From NCBI RefSeq assembly GCF_026004075.1, contig NZ_BPIK01000001.1, forward strand, positions 1,962,041-2,026,040: a DNA stretch of 64,000 nucleotides, in the 5' to 3' direction. Shown here in pieces: positions 8,728-17,131 of the stretch (the first letter of the stretch is position 1; every line of letters begins with the position of its first letter). Position numbers and translations under genes: made by a program. The DNA comes from Meiothermus sp. GTDB taxonomy: Bacteria > Deinococcota > Deinococci > Deinococcales > Thermaceae. The notes below the pieces were generated by a model. The model was not told the DNA's origin. It made no database searches and saw only the letters and a program-made list of their open reading frames with translations.

Positions 8728-9399
8728 ATGAGAACCCATCCCATTCTGTTCGCGGCATTGGCGCTACTATTCTCGGCCTGCGCACCCTCCAACGTGGCAC
8801 CGCCGGGGGCCATCGGCTATAGCAGCAGTTTTGCTCCCTTTTTATCGGCCCCACTGGCTGCTCGGGTTCAGTCCGCCGACGGCACCGCCGCCTTGGGCTT
8901 GCGCAGCGGGCCGGAGGGCTTCGGGTTCCAGTACACGGTAGGGCCCTGGGGGGCCGACCTGTTGCTGCCCCCGCGCCCGGGGGCCTCGGCTTTTGCCCGG
9001 GGTTCGTATGTGCAAGATGGTCTGGCTGCTGCCTTGAGCGTAACCTGGGAAACCTATATCGCTTACCGCTACGACGGTTCAAACTACGTGGCCTACACCC
9101 TCAATGGCGGCGGTATAGGGTTGGACACGGGGTATTACTGGCCCATCGCCCTCGAGACCGGCCAGGGGTATATCGGGCCCCGCCTATACAGCTACGTGCA
9201 GTGCCAGAGCACCAACAACGCTCCCGTGCAGTGCAGTGGGCTGCGCCTGAACCCCGGCTTTAGCATCGGGGTCAACCTCAACCTGGGGCGCTTCGTGGCC
9301 GCGCCGGAAATCTCGCTGTTTTTACTGCCCCCAGACGAGGTCTATGCCACGCCCCGCCTGTCCACACCGCTTGGTCTTTCGCTGTCCTTCCGCTTCTGA
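8728..9399 (+). CDS. putative outer-surface lipoprotein, unknown function
   Basis: The 223-residue product has a signal peptide ending in the lipobox LFSAC, with Cys18 as the lipidated residue. The rest alternates polar and hydrophobic residues in beta-strand fashion and ends LGLSLSFRF. A terminal Phe is common in outer-membrane barrels, so a small lipid-anchored barrel or sheet protein is possible. TAGAAT lies nine bases before the ATG, suggesting a very short or absent leader. It ends one base before addB, which converges on it. I do not recognise the family. Confidence 0.7.
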   Translation: MRTHPILFAALALLFSACAPSNVAPPGAIGYSSSFAPFLSAPLAARVQSADGTAALGLRSGPEGFGFQYTVGPWGADLLLPPRPGASAFARGSYVQDGLAAALSVTWETYIAYRYDGSNYVAYTLNGGGIGLDTGYYWPIALETGQGYIGPRLYSYVQCQSTNNAPVQCSGLRLNPGFSIGVNLNLGRFVAAPEISLFLLPPDEVYATPRLSTPLGLSLSFRF

Positions 9400-9400
9400 T

Positions 9401-11734
9401 TTAGCCGTACTGCGCCTCGCGGCAGGCGTCCCGAACACCGCAGCTACGGCAGCGGAAACCGGGGCTGGGTTCCACCACCCCGGTTTTGTACTGGGCGTAG
9501 GTCTCCTGCGCTTTGGTCAGTAGGTTCTCGAGCGCCCCCCAGAGCCGTTCGATGGGCTTGCCATACACCAGCAGCGGGTCGCCCAGCACCGGCCAGGCCC
9601 ACAGATAAACGCGCTGGATGCGCTTCGGAAAAGCCGAGAGCAGGTAACCGGCAGCCCAGCGCTCGCTCCAGCGCTCGCGCACCTGCTGGTCGGCCTCTTC
9701 TGCGGGGGTCTCGGGGGCTACGAAGCGGTAGATGTGCGCCTCGTCGCCCTTGCGCAAAACCCCGTCCAGCCGCGCTTCCAGGCCCGCACCTTTCAGCCTG
9801 AAACCCAGGCTGAGATTGCTCAAAAGAGCGTAGTGGTGGCGCATCCAGCCCTCGGTCTGGGGGAACTGCCGGGCCAGGGCCTCGAGCCGGGCCGGTACCA
9901 GTTTTTCGGCCTCGCGCAGCCCGCGTACCCACCGCTGCCACCACTCCAAAGAACCCTCGTCCCAGGTGAACTGCTGGGCCCAGAACTGAAAGCCGCACTC
10001 GCGGTAGCGCCGCAGGCTTTCCACACTGGGCGCTTTCAGGTTCACCCGGCCAAAGGGAGCCCGGTAGCCCCCGTTCTGGGCCAGCTCGAGCCGGCTGGCC
10101 GGGGGGAGCTTGGGTAGGTAGGGCGGTGCGCTGCCCACCAGCATAGGCTCGGGTTCCAGGGGCCCCTCCTGGCTGGCCTCGGGGTAGGTAACGATTACCT
10201 CGTCGGCGCGGGTTTTGAGCTCCTGCAAGAGCAGGCGGTCGCGTCCCAAAAAGCGTTTGGGCAGCCCCGCAGCTCTAAGGGCTTGCTCGAGGCCCACCCG
10301 CAACTCCTCGGGGATGAAATAGTCCTCCTGCTCGCCGGTGCTGTAGGCTCCTTCTACCGCGTAGGTCAGGTAGAGCTTCTTCCAGCGCTGCCCCGAGGCC
10401 AGGTTGGGCGTGAGCACCGCCACCCCCCCCGGCGGGCGCTGGGCTTCGTAGGTCTCGGCCAGCAAGGCCGCCCACCAGTGGCGGAAATCGGGGCCCAGGG
10501 CAATGCGGTGGGCTTCGTAGGCCCGTTCCAGGAGGCTGGCCCGGCGGGGGCTGTGGCGCACCTCGGGCAGCGAGTCCAGCAGCTCCTCGGCCCAGGCCAG
10601 CGAGGGGTGGGTGCCAACATCCAATTCCCGGCCCTCGAAGAGCGACCCTGCCTCACCAGGAGCCTTCAGGCGCGAGAGCCAGGCCGCCCACAGGTCTTGC
10701 ATCCCCAGCTCGGCGGCCAGGCGGGTGGTGGCCTCGAGGCCCACCAGGCCGCGCTCGAGCGCCACCCGGCCCAGAGGAGCCAGGTCGGGCACAGCCATCA
10801 GGCGGCTGGGCGTGGGGTAGTCGGGCAGCTCGAGGAGCTCGAGCAACAGCCGCCCCTCGGGGGTGTCGGCGGCAGTGCGGGGCCGGTGGTCTACCAGGGG
10901 CAGGTGGTACTCATCGGCCAGGGTGAGCAGGGCAGGAATCCGCGACTCCGGCGCCACCACCGCGACATCCAGGGCCGCCAGGCCCTGCACCAGGTCGCGC
11001 TTGATGGCGCGCAGCACCCAGCGGGCCTCGCTCACCGGGTTCTGGGCGCGGTAAACCTGGGTGGGAATGAGGCGCGGGGGCAGCACCTCATCGGGGGCTA
11101 GTCCGGGCGGGGCTTCGGGCAGGCTGACCCAGACCGGAACATGGCGGGACAGCGCCTGCAGCAACCGCAACTCCTGCACCCCCAGTTCGCGGAAGCCATC
11201 CACCACCACCAGGTCGGGCTCGAGCTGCACCGGCCCCTGCACCAGCAGTTCCAGCGCTCCCGAGCGAAAGTCGTCGTAGTCCCAGCGGCCCAGGGTGGTC
11301 TTGAGCTCCTCGTAGCGGGCATAGACCTGCCGCAAGCGCCGGGTCTCGGGGCTCTGGTTGGGAATCTCCTCCGGTTTTACCCCGTTGCGCTTGGCCTCGG
11401 CGATGGCGCGGGCAAACAGGCGGGCCTCACCGGGCTTGGGAATTGGATTTTCTGAATTCTGCAGGGCCTCCCCCGCCAGCGCCACCCGGCCCGGCCCGGT
11501 CAGGATGGGCTTCAGGCCATAGCTGGCCGCCAGCAAGCGGTAGTAGAGCTGCTGCGAGGAGAGCACCTCGAGGCCCAGCACCGCGCCCTTATGGGTGGCC
11601 CGGCGGTAGACGTAGGCTTTTTGCGCGGGCAGGCACACCCACCAGACCCGTTTGCGGGCGGCCAGATAGGTCTGGGCCAGCTCGAGCAGGCGGGCGGTTT
11701 TGCCGGAAGCCGGGGGGCCAACCAGGAGGTGCAC
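9401..11734 (-). CDS. addB: AddB-like exonuclease subunit with Fe-S cluster
   Basis: The 777-residue protein starts with Walker A (GPPASGKT, about residues 6-13). Its C-terminus has the AddB iron-sulfur pattern: one Cys near 580 (YRECGFQF), then Cys762, Cys765 and Cys771. These features identify the AddB partner of AddA. The stretch where AddB normally has its nuclease Asp and Lys reads RLDGVLRK then HIYRFV near 655-670, with no DYK motif, so nuclease activity may be lost. TATAGT lies six bases before the GTG start, which points to a leaderless transcript. It is shorter than Bacillus AddB. Confidence 0.8.
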   Translation of the reverse strand: MHLLVGPPASGKTARLLELAQTYLAARKRVWWVCLPAQKAYVYRRATHKGAVLGLEVLSSQQLYYRLLAASYGLKPILTGPGRVALAGEALQNSENPIPKPGEARLFARAIAEAKRNGVKPEEIPNQSPETRRLRQVYARYEELKTTLGRWDYDDFRSGALELLVQGPVQLEPDLVVVDGFRELGVQELRLLQALSRHVPVWVSLPEAPPGLAPDEVLPPRLIPTQVYRAQNPVSEARWVLRAIKRDLVQGLAALDVAVVAPESRIPALLTLADEYHLPLVDHRPRTAADTPEGRLLLELLELPDYPTPSRLMAVPDLAPLGRVALERGLVGLEATTRLAAELGMQDLWAAWLSRLKAPGEAGSLFEGRELDVGTHPSLAWAEELLDSLPEVRHSPRRASLLERAYEAHRIALGPDFRHWWAALLAETYEAQRPPGGVAVLTPNLASGQRWKKLYLTYAVEGAYSTGEQEDYFIPEELRVGLEQALRAAGLPKRFLGRDRLLLQELKTRADEVIVTYPEASQEGPLEPEPMLVGSAPPYLPKLPPASRLELAQNGGYRAPFGRVNLKAPSVESLRRYRECGFQFWAQQFTWDEGSLEWWQRWVRGLREAEKLVPARLEALARQFPQTEGWMRHHYALLSNLSLGFRLKGAGLEARLDGVLRKGDEAHIYRFVAPETPAEEADQQVRERWSERWAAGYLLSAFPKRIQRVYLWAWPVLGDPLLVYGKPIERLWGALENLLTKAQETYAQYKTGVVEPSPGFRCRSCGVRDACREAQYG

Positions 11735-11773
11735 AGCCCCACTATAGCGAGCCGCCCCTGGCCTCGGGAAGTA

Positions 11774-12280
11774 CTAGCGAAGCTCGGGCGGAAACCGCAC
11801 CGCCGAGCGCTGGTAGACCGCCCGCCAGCGGGGGTTGGGGATGGGCTCGAGGTTCTGCCCCAGCAGCAACACCCCTACCACCCGGCCCTGGTAGGTCAAA
11901 AAGCAGCGGTAGCCGGTGGGAGCGGCCACGTACCAGTTGCCCAGGCTCAGGCTTTGCGGCACGCCCTCCAGGCGCTGGGCCAGCCGGTTGCGCAACCGCA
12001 CGGCGTCCTGCACCGGACGCTCGAGCGCCACCACCGCAATGTCCTCCAGGCCCAGCGGAACCGGCCGCAGGTCGATGTTGACGGTTAACCGGGTCAGGGA
12101 AGCTTCCCCGGTGCCCAATACCACCCGCAGCAAGAAGCGCTGGGAGGCTACCCGCTCAGCGTAGGCGAACTGAAGGTGCAGGGCCTGAAAAACCCCCTGG
12201 CAGCGCTCGAGCACACCCGGCTCGCCCGGCTGCGCCCAGCCCCAAGCCCCCAACAGCAGCAGAAAAAAAAAGCGCCTCAA
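11774..12280 (-). CDS. secreted protein of unknown function
   Basis: I chose the TTG at 12280 because GGAGG lies five bases upstream and it begins a clear signal peptide (LRRFFFLLLLGAWGWAQ). The mature protein is about 150 residues with no motif I recognise. It has Cys residues in VLERCQG and GYRCFLTY that could pair. A longer frame open to 12391 would bury the signal sequence. It follows the SpoIID-like gene by about 50 bases and may share its transcript. Confidence 0.6.
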   Translation of the reverse strand: MRRFFFLLLLGAWGWAQPGEPGVLERCQGVFQALHLQFAYAERVASQRFLLRVVLGTGEASLTRLTVNIDLRPVPLGLEDIAVVALERPVQDAVRLRNRLAQRLEGVPQSLSLGNWYVAAPTGYRCFLTYQGRVVGVLLLGQNLEPIPNPRWRAVYQRSAVRFPPELR

Positions 12281-12329
12281 GCCGCCTCCACCCGTAGCAC
12301 CAATGTACCGCCCCCAATGCTTCGCTCTA

Positions 12330-13565
12330 TCAATCGCCCCTCTGCCCCTCCCCAGCGGACGCTCGAGCCCCCAGCAAGCTCCGGGCTTCATACCACTTTA
12401 TGCGGTGTAGCTTAAACCCACCTGAAAAGGCATCGGCCCCCTCGAGCGGCCACAGCGGGTACCCGGCCCAGCGGAGCTGCTCCCTCAGGCCAGCCACCAC
12501 CTCAAAGCTGCTAAGGAAGGTTCCGGGGTAGTAGTAGCCCAGAATCTGACGGAAGTCCCAGCCCTGTAAGGCCAGCCCTCGAGCCCCCCACTGGCTCATG
12601 CCCACCCCATGGCCGCTGCCCTGCCCAAACACCTGCCAGCCCTCAAAGCGCACCCGGGTGGATGGCAGCCCCAAACCCCGCAGCAGACGGGTAGATTGCG
12701 GCGCATCAAGCTCCACGCTACCGCTGCTTCCCACGATGCGCAGGCGCAGGGGGCGGCCGCTCTCGCTTATAAATAACGGGGTAATGGACTGCACCGCCCC
12801 AATCTGCATACCCAGCCCGGCCAGGCCCCGCGCCACGGCTTCGGGCGTCAGGGTGCGGCTCCAGCTACTGCTCGGGCTTACCGCTAGGGGATCGGGCCGC
12901 GCAACCAGATAGGGCACATTGTTGCCCCATACTTCGACGGAGGCCGCCGTGTAGCCACCCGAGTCGGCGTGGTATACGGCGGTAATTGGCTTTTGGTTGT
13001 AGCTTACGATAAGAGAGCGGGTGGCATACACTGCCTGGGTATGACGGGGGGTCTCCGCCGAACGCCCCAGGTATACCTGGCAGCGCTCGGTTGCACATAG
13101 ATCGTAGAGGCCCTTGGGGTTCAGGCGATACAGCGCAAAAGTGCGAGCCAGAATGGCCTGGGCCTGGAGCACAGGGTCGGGAAAGGAGGCCGGAACCTCG
13201 CCGGGCACAACGCCCAGCAGGTAGTCCTCGAGCCAGACTCGATTGATAAACAAGGCCCGGCCAGCCTGCCAGACCACCAGCAGGTTGCCTCGATAGCTTC
13301 GCCCTCCGAAGGTAAAACCATCCGCGGGCACGAACTCTACCCAGGGGCCTGCACTTTGGCCGTCTACCAACACCTCGCCCGAGCCTACTGTAATACGGAA
13401 AGCGCCCGAACCAGAATCGCGCATACCATAGGCGCCTTGCCGCTGATGAGGGCCCAGCTGAACCGTGCCGTTGGTAGCCTCGGCAAGCAAAACCCGCAGC
13501 AATAAGTCCTGCTGGGCCTGGGCGAGCCCCAGCAAAAAAAAGCACACTAATACGATACGCACCAT
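12330..13565 (-). CDS. SpoIID/LytB domain protein
   Basis: The product from the ATG at 13565 is 411 residues with a signal peptide MVRIVLVCFFLLGLAQAQ. It shows SpoIID-family sequences: INRVWLEDYLLGVVPGE, QAQAILARTFALY, YHADSGGYTA and GHGVGMSQWGARG. SpoIID-type proteins are lytic transglycosylases that cut peptidoglycan glycan strands bare of stem peptides. In non-sporulating Thermales the copy probably acts in wall turnover. Upstream in-frame ATGs exist (to 13739) but precede the signal peptide. It is divergent from the metal ATPase. Confidence 0.82.
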   Translation of the reverse strand: MVRIVLVCFFLLGLAQAQQDLLLRVLLAEATNGTVQLGPHQRQGAYGMRDSGSGAFRITVGSGEVLVDGQSAGPWVEFVPADGFTFGGRSYRGNLLVVWQAGRALFINRVWLEDYLLGVVPGEVPASFPDPVLQAQAILARTFALYRLNPKGLYDLCATERCQVYLGRSAETPRHTQAVYATRSLIVSYNQKPITAVYHADSGGYTAASVEVWGNNVPYLVARPDPLAVSPSSSWSRTLTPEAVARGLAGLGMQIGAVQSITPLFISESGRPLRLRIVGSSGSVELDAPQSTRLLRGLGLPSTRVRFEGWQVFGQGSGHGVGMSQWGARGLALQGWDFRQILGYYYPGTFLSSFEVVAGLREQLRWAGYPLWPLEGADAFSGGFKLHRIKWYEARSLLGARASAGEGQRGD

Positions 13566-13757
13566 GCCCGCAACCTTAGCTAAGTATATGTCCATGCCTG
13601 GAATACCCTTGTTCATCTGGCCGTGACTTGCTGGATGCTCGGGTGCCCAATGTCCTGACTTGTTAGGATTACAATTGCCGTGTGTAACAGAAATAGTTTG
13701 CACAAGGCTGCTCTGGATTGGGGTTGTGGGTTCTTGCAAGTTATGGAATACTCTTAT

Positions 13758-13772
13758 TAGTAATGATTACTA
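13758..13772. promoter_or_regulatory. 7-1-7 palindromic operator, Fur-family type
   Basis: TAGTAAT, one G, then ATTACTA form a perfect 15-bp palindrome 37 bases before the metal ATPase start. The 7-1-7 layout and AT-rich half-sites resemble Fur, Zur and PerR boxes. TTGCAA at about 13735 may be the -35 box, which would place the palindrome over the -10 region. Confidence 0.6.
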
Positions 13773-13809
13773 TTTGCAGAATAACCGGCCTGCTTGAAAG
13801 GAAGATTCG

Positions 13810-15732
13810 ATGAGTACAACCATCACACCTCCTATACCTGCTCGAGCCCCCTGGCAGTTGCTCTGGAGTCACGAAGTTAAACGCGGTTTTCTACTGTCCG
13901 GAATTACCCTGCTGGGATTGGTGGGGGGCTATGCCGCTGGACACTATGAGCTGATCGGGCTACAAAATGCCCTCTGGGCACTGGCCTTTTTAGCAGGCGG
14001 GGTTCCATCGGCCATCAAGGCTACCCGCAGCCTAATTCAAGAGCGCAAACTGGACGTAGATCTGCTGATGGTGGTCGCCGCCCTGGGGGCAGCCTCAGTA
14101 GGTCAGGCGGGGGATGGCGCCATCCTGCTTTTTTTGTTCAGCCTTTCCAATGCTCTACAAAGCTGGGCCATGAACCGTACCCGACGGGCCATCGAGGCCC
14201 TCATGACCCTGCACCCCGAAGGGGCCAATGTATTACTCCCCGACGGAAGCGAGCAGTGGAAGCCATTGGATGCTCTATCGCCCGGCGACATCCTGGTCGT
14301 ACGCCCAGGCGAGCGTTTCGCCGCCGATGGCCTGGTGGTGGATGGGTACACCGACGTCGACGAAAGCGCCCTTACCGGCGAAAGCGTTCCGGTAGACAAA
14401 AAACCCGGTGATCCGGTAAGAAGCGGTACCCTCAACGGACACGGGGTGGTGCGGGTGCGGGTAGAGCGTCCGGCCAGTGAAAGCACCCTGGCTAAGCTAA
14501 TCAAGCTGGTCGAAAGCGCCCAGGCCAGCAAAAGCCGTACGGAGCGCTTTGCCGAGCGTTTCGAAGGCCCCTATACCATTGCGGTGCTGTTGTCGGCTCC
14601 GGTAGTTTTTGCAGTGGCTCACTTTGTGTTTGGCCTCGAGGCTGCCCAGGCCTGGTACCGCGCCATGACTTTCCTGGTTGTAGCCAGCCCTTGTGCGGTG
14701 GTCATTGCCACGCCAGCCGCGGTGCTGTCGGCTATGGCTGCCGGCGCCCGGGCCGGGGCACTATTCAAAAGCGGAGCGGCTTTGGAAGCCCTGGCCAAAG
14801 CCAACATCTTTGTCTTTGATAAAACTGGCACCCTCACCGAAGGGCGCATGAAGCTGGTGCAGGTCGTCGTGCTGCAAGGTAGCGAGGCTGAGGCCCGAGC
14901 CCTGGCCGCCGGAATTGAGCGCTATAGCGAGCACCCCATCGCCCAGGCCATCGCTCAAAGCTGGGATGGCCCTACTCCAGAGGTTAGCAAGATACAGGCC
15001 GTGCGGGGCCATGGGGTGGTTGGGGTTCTGGCCGACGGAACGCAGGTCTGGGTAGGTAACCGTCGCCTATTGGGCAGCCTCGGGATAACCCTTCCACCTC
15101 AGGTAGAACGCCGGTTGCAGGCCATGGAGCAAGAGGGCCTAACTACTGCCGTGCTGGGAAGTGACCACCAACCCATCGCTTTGCTGGGTGTGGCCGATAC
15201 TGCGCGCCCAGAAGCCGCTCAAGCCATCGCCAAGCTCCGGCGGCAGGGCGCGCGGGTCATCATGCTCACCGGCGACCGCAAGGCGGTAGCCGAGCACATC
15301 GCCGCACAGGTGGGCATTTCAGAGGTTTACGCCGAGCTGCTGCCCGAGGACAAGCTCGAGCGCATCAAGCAACTCCGCCAAGAGGGCACAGTGGTAATGG
15401 TGGGTGACGGCCTTAACGATGCCCCTGCCCTCAACGCCGCCGATGTAGGGGTCTCGATGGCTGCAGGCTCCGATGTCTCGCTCGAGAGCGCCGATTTAGT
15501 GCTCATGAAAAACGACCTCAATCGCCTGGTAGGGGCCCAGCAGCTAGCCCGCGCTACCGCCCGCACGGTGTACTTCAACCTGAGCTTTGCCCTTGGTGTA
15601 ATCGTTGTGGTGGGTGCTTTTGCCCTGGCCGGTCAGGTACCCCTGCCGCTGGGAGTGGTTGCCCACGAAGGCGGTACGGTTTTTGTGGTGCTGGTTGGCC
15701 TGCGCCTTCTGGCACATCGGGTAGGAAGCTAG
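13810..15732 (+). CDS. P1B-4-type heavy-metal efflux ATPase (Zn/Co/Fe class)
   Basis: The 640-residue P-type ATPase has TGES in the actuator domain, the phosphorylated Asp337 in DKTGT, and GDGLND. The sixth helix has SPC (Ser293-Cys295) and the last membrane pair has HEGGT (619-623). SPC together with HEGGT marks subclass P1B-4 (CoaT, CtpD, PfeT), which exports cobalt, zinc or ferrous iron. There is no N-terminal metal-binding domain, and the N-terminus is short and without a His or Cys cluster, as usual in P1B-4. AAAGGAAG precedes the ATG. A Fur-type palindrome in the promoter favours iron or a related divalent metal as the signal. Confidence 0.85.
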   Translation: MSTTITPPIPARAPWQLLWSHEVKRGFLLSGITLLGLVGGYAAGHYELIGLQNALWALAFLAGGVPSAIKATRSLIQERKLDVDLLMVVAALGAASVGQAGDGAILLFLFSLSNALQSWAMNRTRRAIEALMTLHPEGANVLLPDGSEQWKPLDALSPGDILVVRPGERFAADGLVVDGYTDVDESALTGESVPVDKKPGDPVRSGTLNGHGVVRVRVERPASESTLAKLIKLVESAQASKSRTERFAERFEGPYTIAVLLSAPVVFAVAHFVFGLEAAQAWYRAMTFLVVASPCAVVIATPAAVLSAMAAGARAGALFKSGAALEALAKANIFVFDKTGTLTEGRMKLVQVVVLQGSEAEARALAAGIERYSEHPIAQAIAQSWDGPTPEVSKIQAVRGHGVVGVLADGTQVWVGNRRLLGSLGITLPPQVERRLQAMEQEGLTTAVLGSDHQPIALLGVADTARPEAAQAIAKLRRQGARVIMLTGDRKAVAEHIAAQVGISEVYAELLPEDKLERIKQLRQEGTVVMVGDGLNDAPALNAADVGVSMAAGSDVSLESADLVLMKNDLNRLVGAQQLARATARTVYFNLSFALGVIVVVGAFALAGQVPLPLGVVAHEGGTVFVVLVGLRLLAHRVGS

Positions 15733-15741
15733 CGGCTGGGG

Positions 15742-15846
<105 letters not shown>

Positions 15847-16067
15847 GTGGATTTTGGGGTTTTCAAGGGGTTCCACAGGGTGTCAAGAGATGCCAGCGAA
15901 ACATACTCCTGGACGGCATTCACGATTATCTGGCACTCACTTATATCACCTTGGAAATCTTTGGAAAAGCAGCGCGGTTGCACCACGGTTGCACCAAGAT
16001 TTGTTGCGCCATTGCAACAGTCGTGGAAGGCACTTTTGGCTCTTGGACTTTGGTGGAGAATGGTGAA
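15847..16067 (+). other. non-coding left arm of the element with tandem CGGTTGCACCA
   Basis: This stretch between attL and the first element gene has no convincing gene. At 15975-15996 two copies of CGGTTGCACCA stand in tandem. The same tandem is at 23778-23799 and a single copy is in attL at 15742. They are placed as arm-type integrase sites would be. Confidence 0.6.
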
Positions 16068-16799
16068 ATGAAACAGACTATTATGGAACCCCTAGAGGGA
16101 GCATCGTCAAATCACCACCTTTTGTGGCTCCTGTATTTTCGCCATGGCCTATTCATGGTGCACCCTGAAGCCGAAGCTGACCTACGGGGGTTGGTGGAGA
16201 GGTACAGGGCCGAACAGCCGCGTCTACTCCTCGGTAGCTGGGTTCCCCTTTTGGACTGGCAGGTGAAGTACCTGTACGGGACGCGGGAGGACGGGGGGGA
16301 TGTGTGGATTTACGAAACCAATCCCTATGTTTACGAAACCGCTATGGCCTACCTGGAAGCGTGGGAAAGGGGCGGGGAACCACTCCTGGACAGGTATGGC
16401 AGCAGGCGGTATCTCAACGATGAAAACAAGTACCCGATGATTGAAGGGGTGGTGCTCGACCCCACCTGGATGCTCCCCTCTGACCTGGTGGAACTGGTCA
16501 AACTGGACAGAAAGCACAAGGCTCAACCCCCACTCACAAAGTACAAAGAGAAGAAGATTCTCGAGCGTGCCGGGGATGAGCTCCAGCGCCTTTCCAGAAG
16601 CCACAGGAAAGCGCAGCAAAAAATTGAACTGGTGCACTTCGAGTTGTTGGCGATGTACCACCACAAAGGGATGGGTTGGGTGGATATACAGACTGAGCTC
16701 AGCGACCCACGCTTTGAAGGGAGAATTGACGTGCTGGGCGAGGATGCGATTCGGAAGGCCGTAGAGCGAACCGCAAAGCTACTCAAAATCAAACTGTGA
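16068..16799 (+). CDS. element protein of unknown function, 243 residues
   Basis: The ATG at 16068 has GGTGGAGAA about ten bases upstream and begins MKQTIMEPLEG. The frame is open further upstream, but that part shows no start with a ribosome site and runs into attL. The protein is rich in Trp, Tyr and charged residues, has no membrane segment, and ends in a basic helical region (AIRKAVERTAKLLKI) that could bind DNA. I do not recognise the family. It is the first gene of the integrated element. Confidence 0.65.
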   Translation: MKQTIMEPLEGASSNHHLLWLLYFRHGLFMVHPEAEADLRGLVERYRAEQPRLLLGSWVPLLDWQVKYLYGTREDGGDVWIYETNPYVYETAMAYLEAWERGGEPLLDRYGSRRYLNDENKYPMIEGVVLDPTWMLPSDLVELVKLDRKHKAQPPLTKYKEKKILERAGDELQRLSRSHRKAQQKIELVHFELLAMYHHKGMGWVDIQTELSDPRFEGRIDVLGEDAIRKAVERTAKLLKIKL

Positions 16800-16829
16800 T
16801 ATAGCACACTACAATGGATGTCCGGTTTG

Positions 16830-16853
16830 GATGGTAGCCCCTGGTCTACCATC
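16830..16853. promoter_or_regulatory. inverted repeat before the HTH gene
   Basis: GATGGTAG and CTACCATC form a perfect 8-bp inverted repeat with an 8-base spacer, ending nine bases before the ATG of the small HTH protein. It could be an autoregulatory operator or a translation-blocking hairpin. Confidence 0.5.
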
Positions 16854-16861
16854 GTGGGCGT

Positions 16862-17122
16862 ATGGAAAACGCTCATAAGAACCTACTCGGATTCCGCGAC
16901 CAGAAGGCCCTTACAGGACTGGGCAACCACGCCACCCGCGCCCTTGCACGTCGGATACCCGGTGTGTACCGGGGGAAGGAAAAGCTGGTGCGGCGGGAAG
17001 ACCTCGAAGCCCTGCTTACCCGCATGACCCGCGAGGGGGTGGACTTGTGGACTTTCATCCGCAAGACGCCGGTCTGGAGGCCCCATAACGAAAACCCCGC
17101 CGGGCAGGGCGGGGAGAAGTAG
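16862..17122 (+). CDS. small HTH protein, excisionase-like
   Basis: The 86-residue protein has a pattern of small winged-helix excisionases: a helix-turn-helix stretch (KALTGLGNHATRALARRIPGV), a short wing, and a final helix VRREDLEALL. Such proteins bend DNA at att sites as directionality factors or act as repressors. It sits in an element with a tyrosine integrase, which fits. There is no strong ribosome site, and an inverted repeat lies directly upstream. The excisionase role is inference. Confidence 0.55.
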   Translation: MENAHKNLLGFRDQKALTGLGNHATRALARRIPGVYRGKEKLVRREDLEALLTRMTREGVDLWTFIRKTPVWRPHNENPAGQGGEK

Positions 17123-17131
17123 GGGGTCGCT

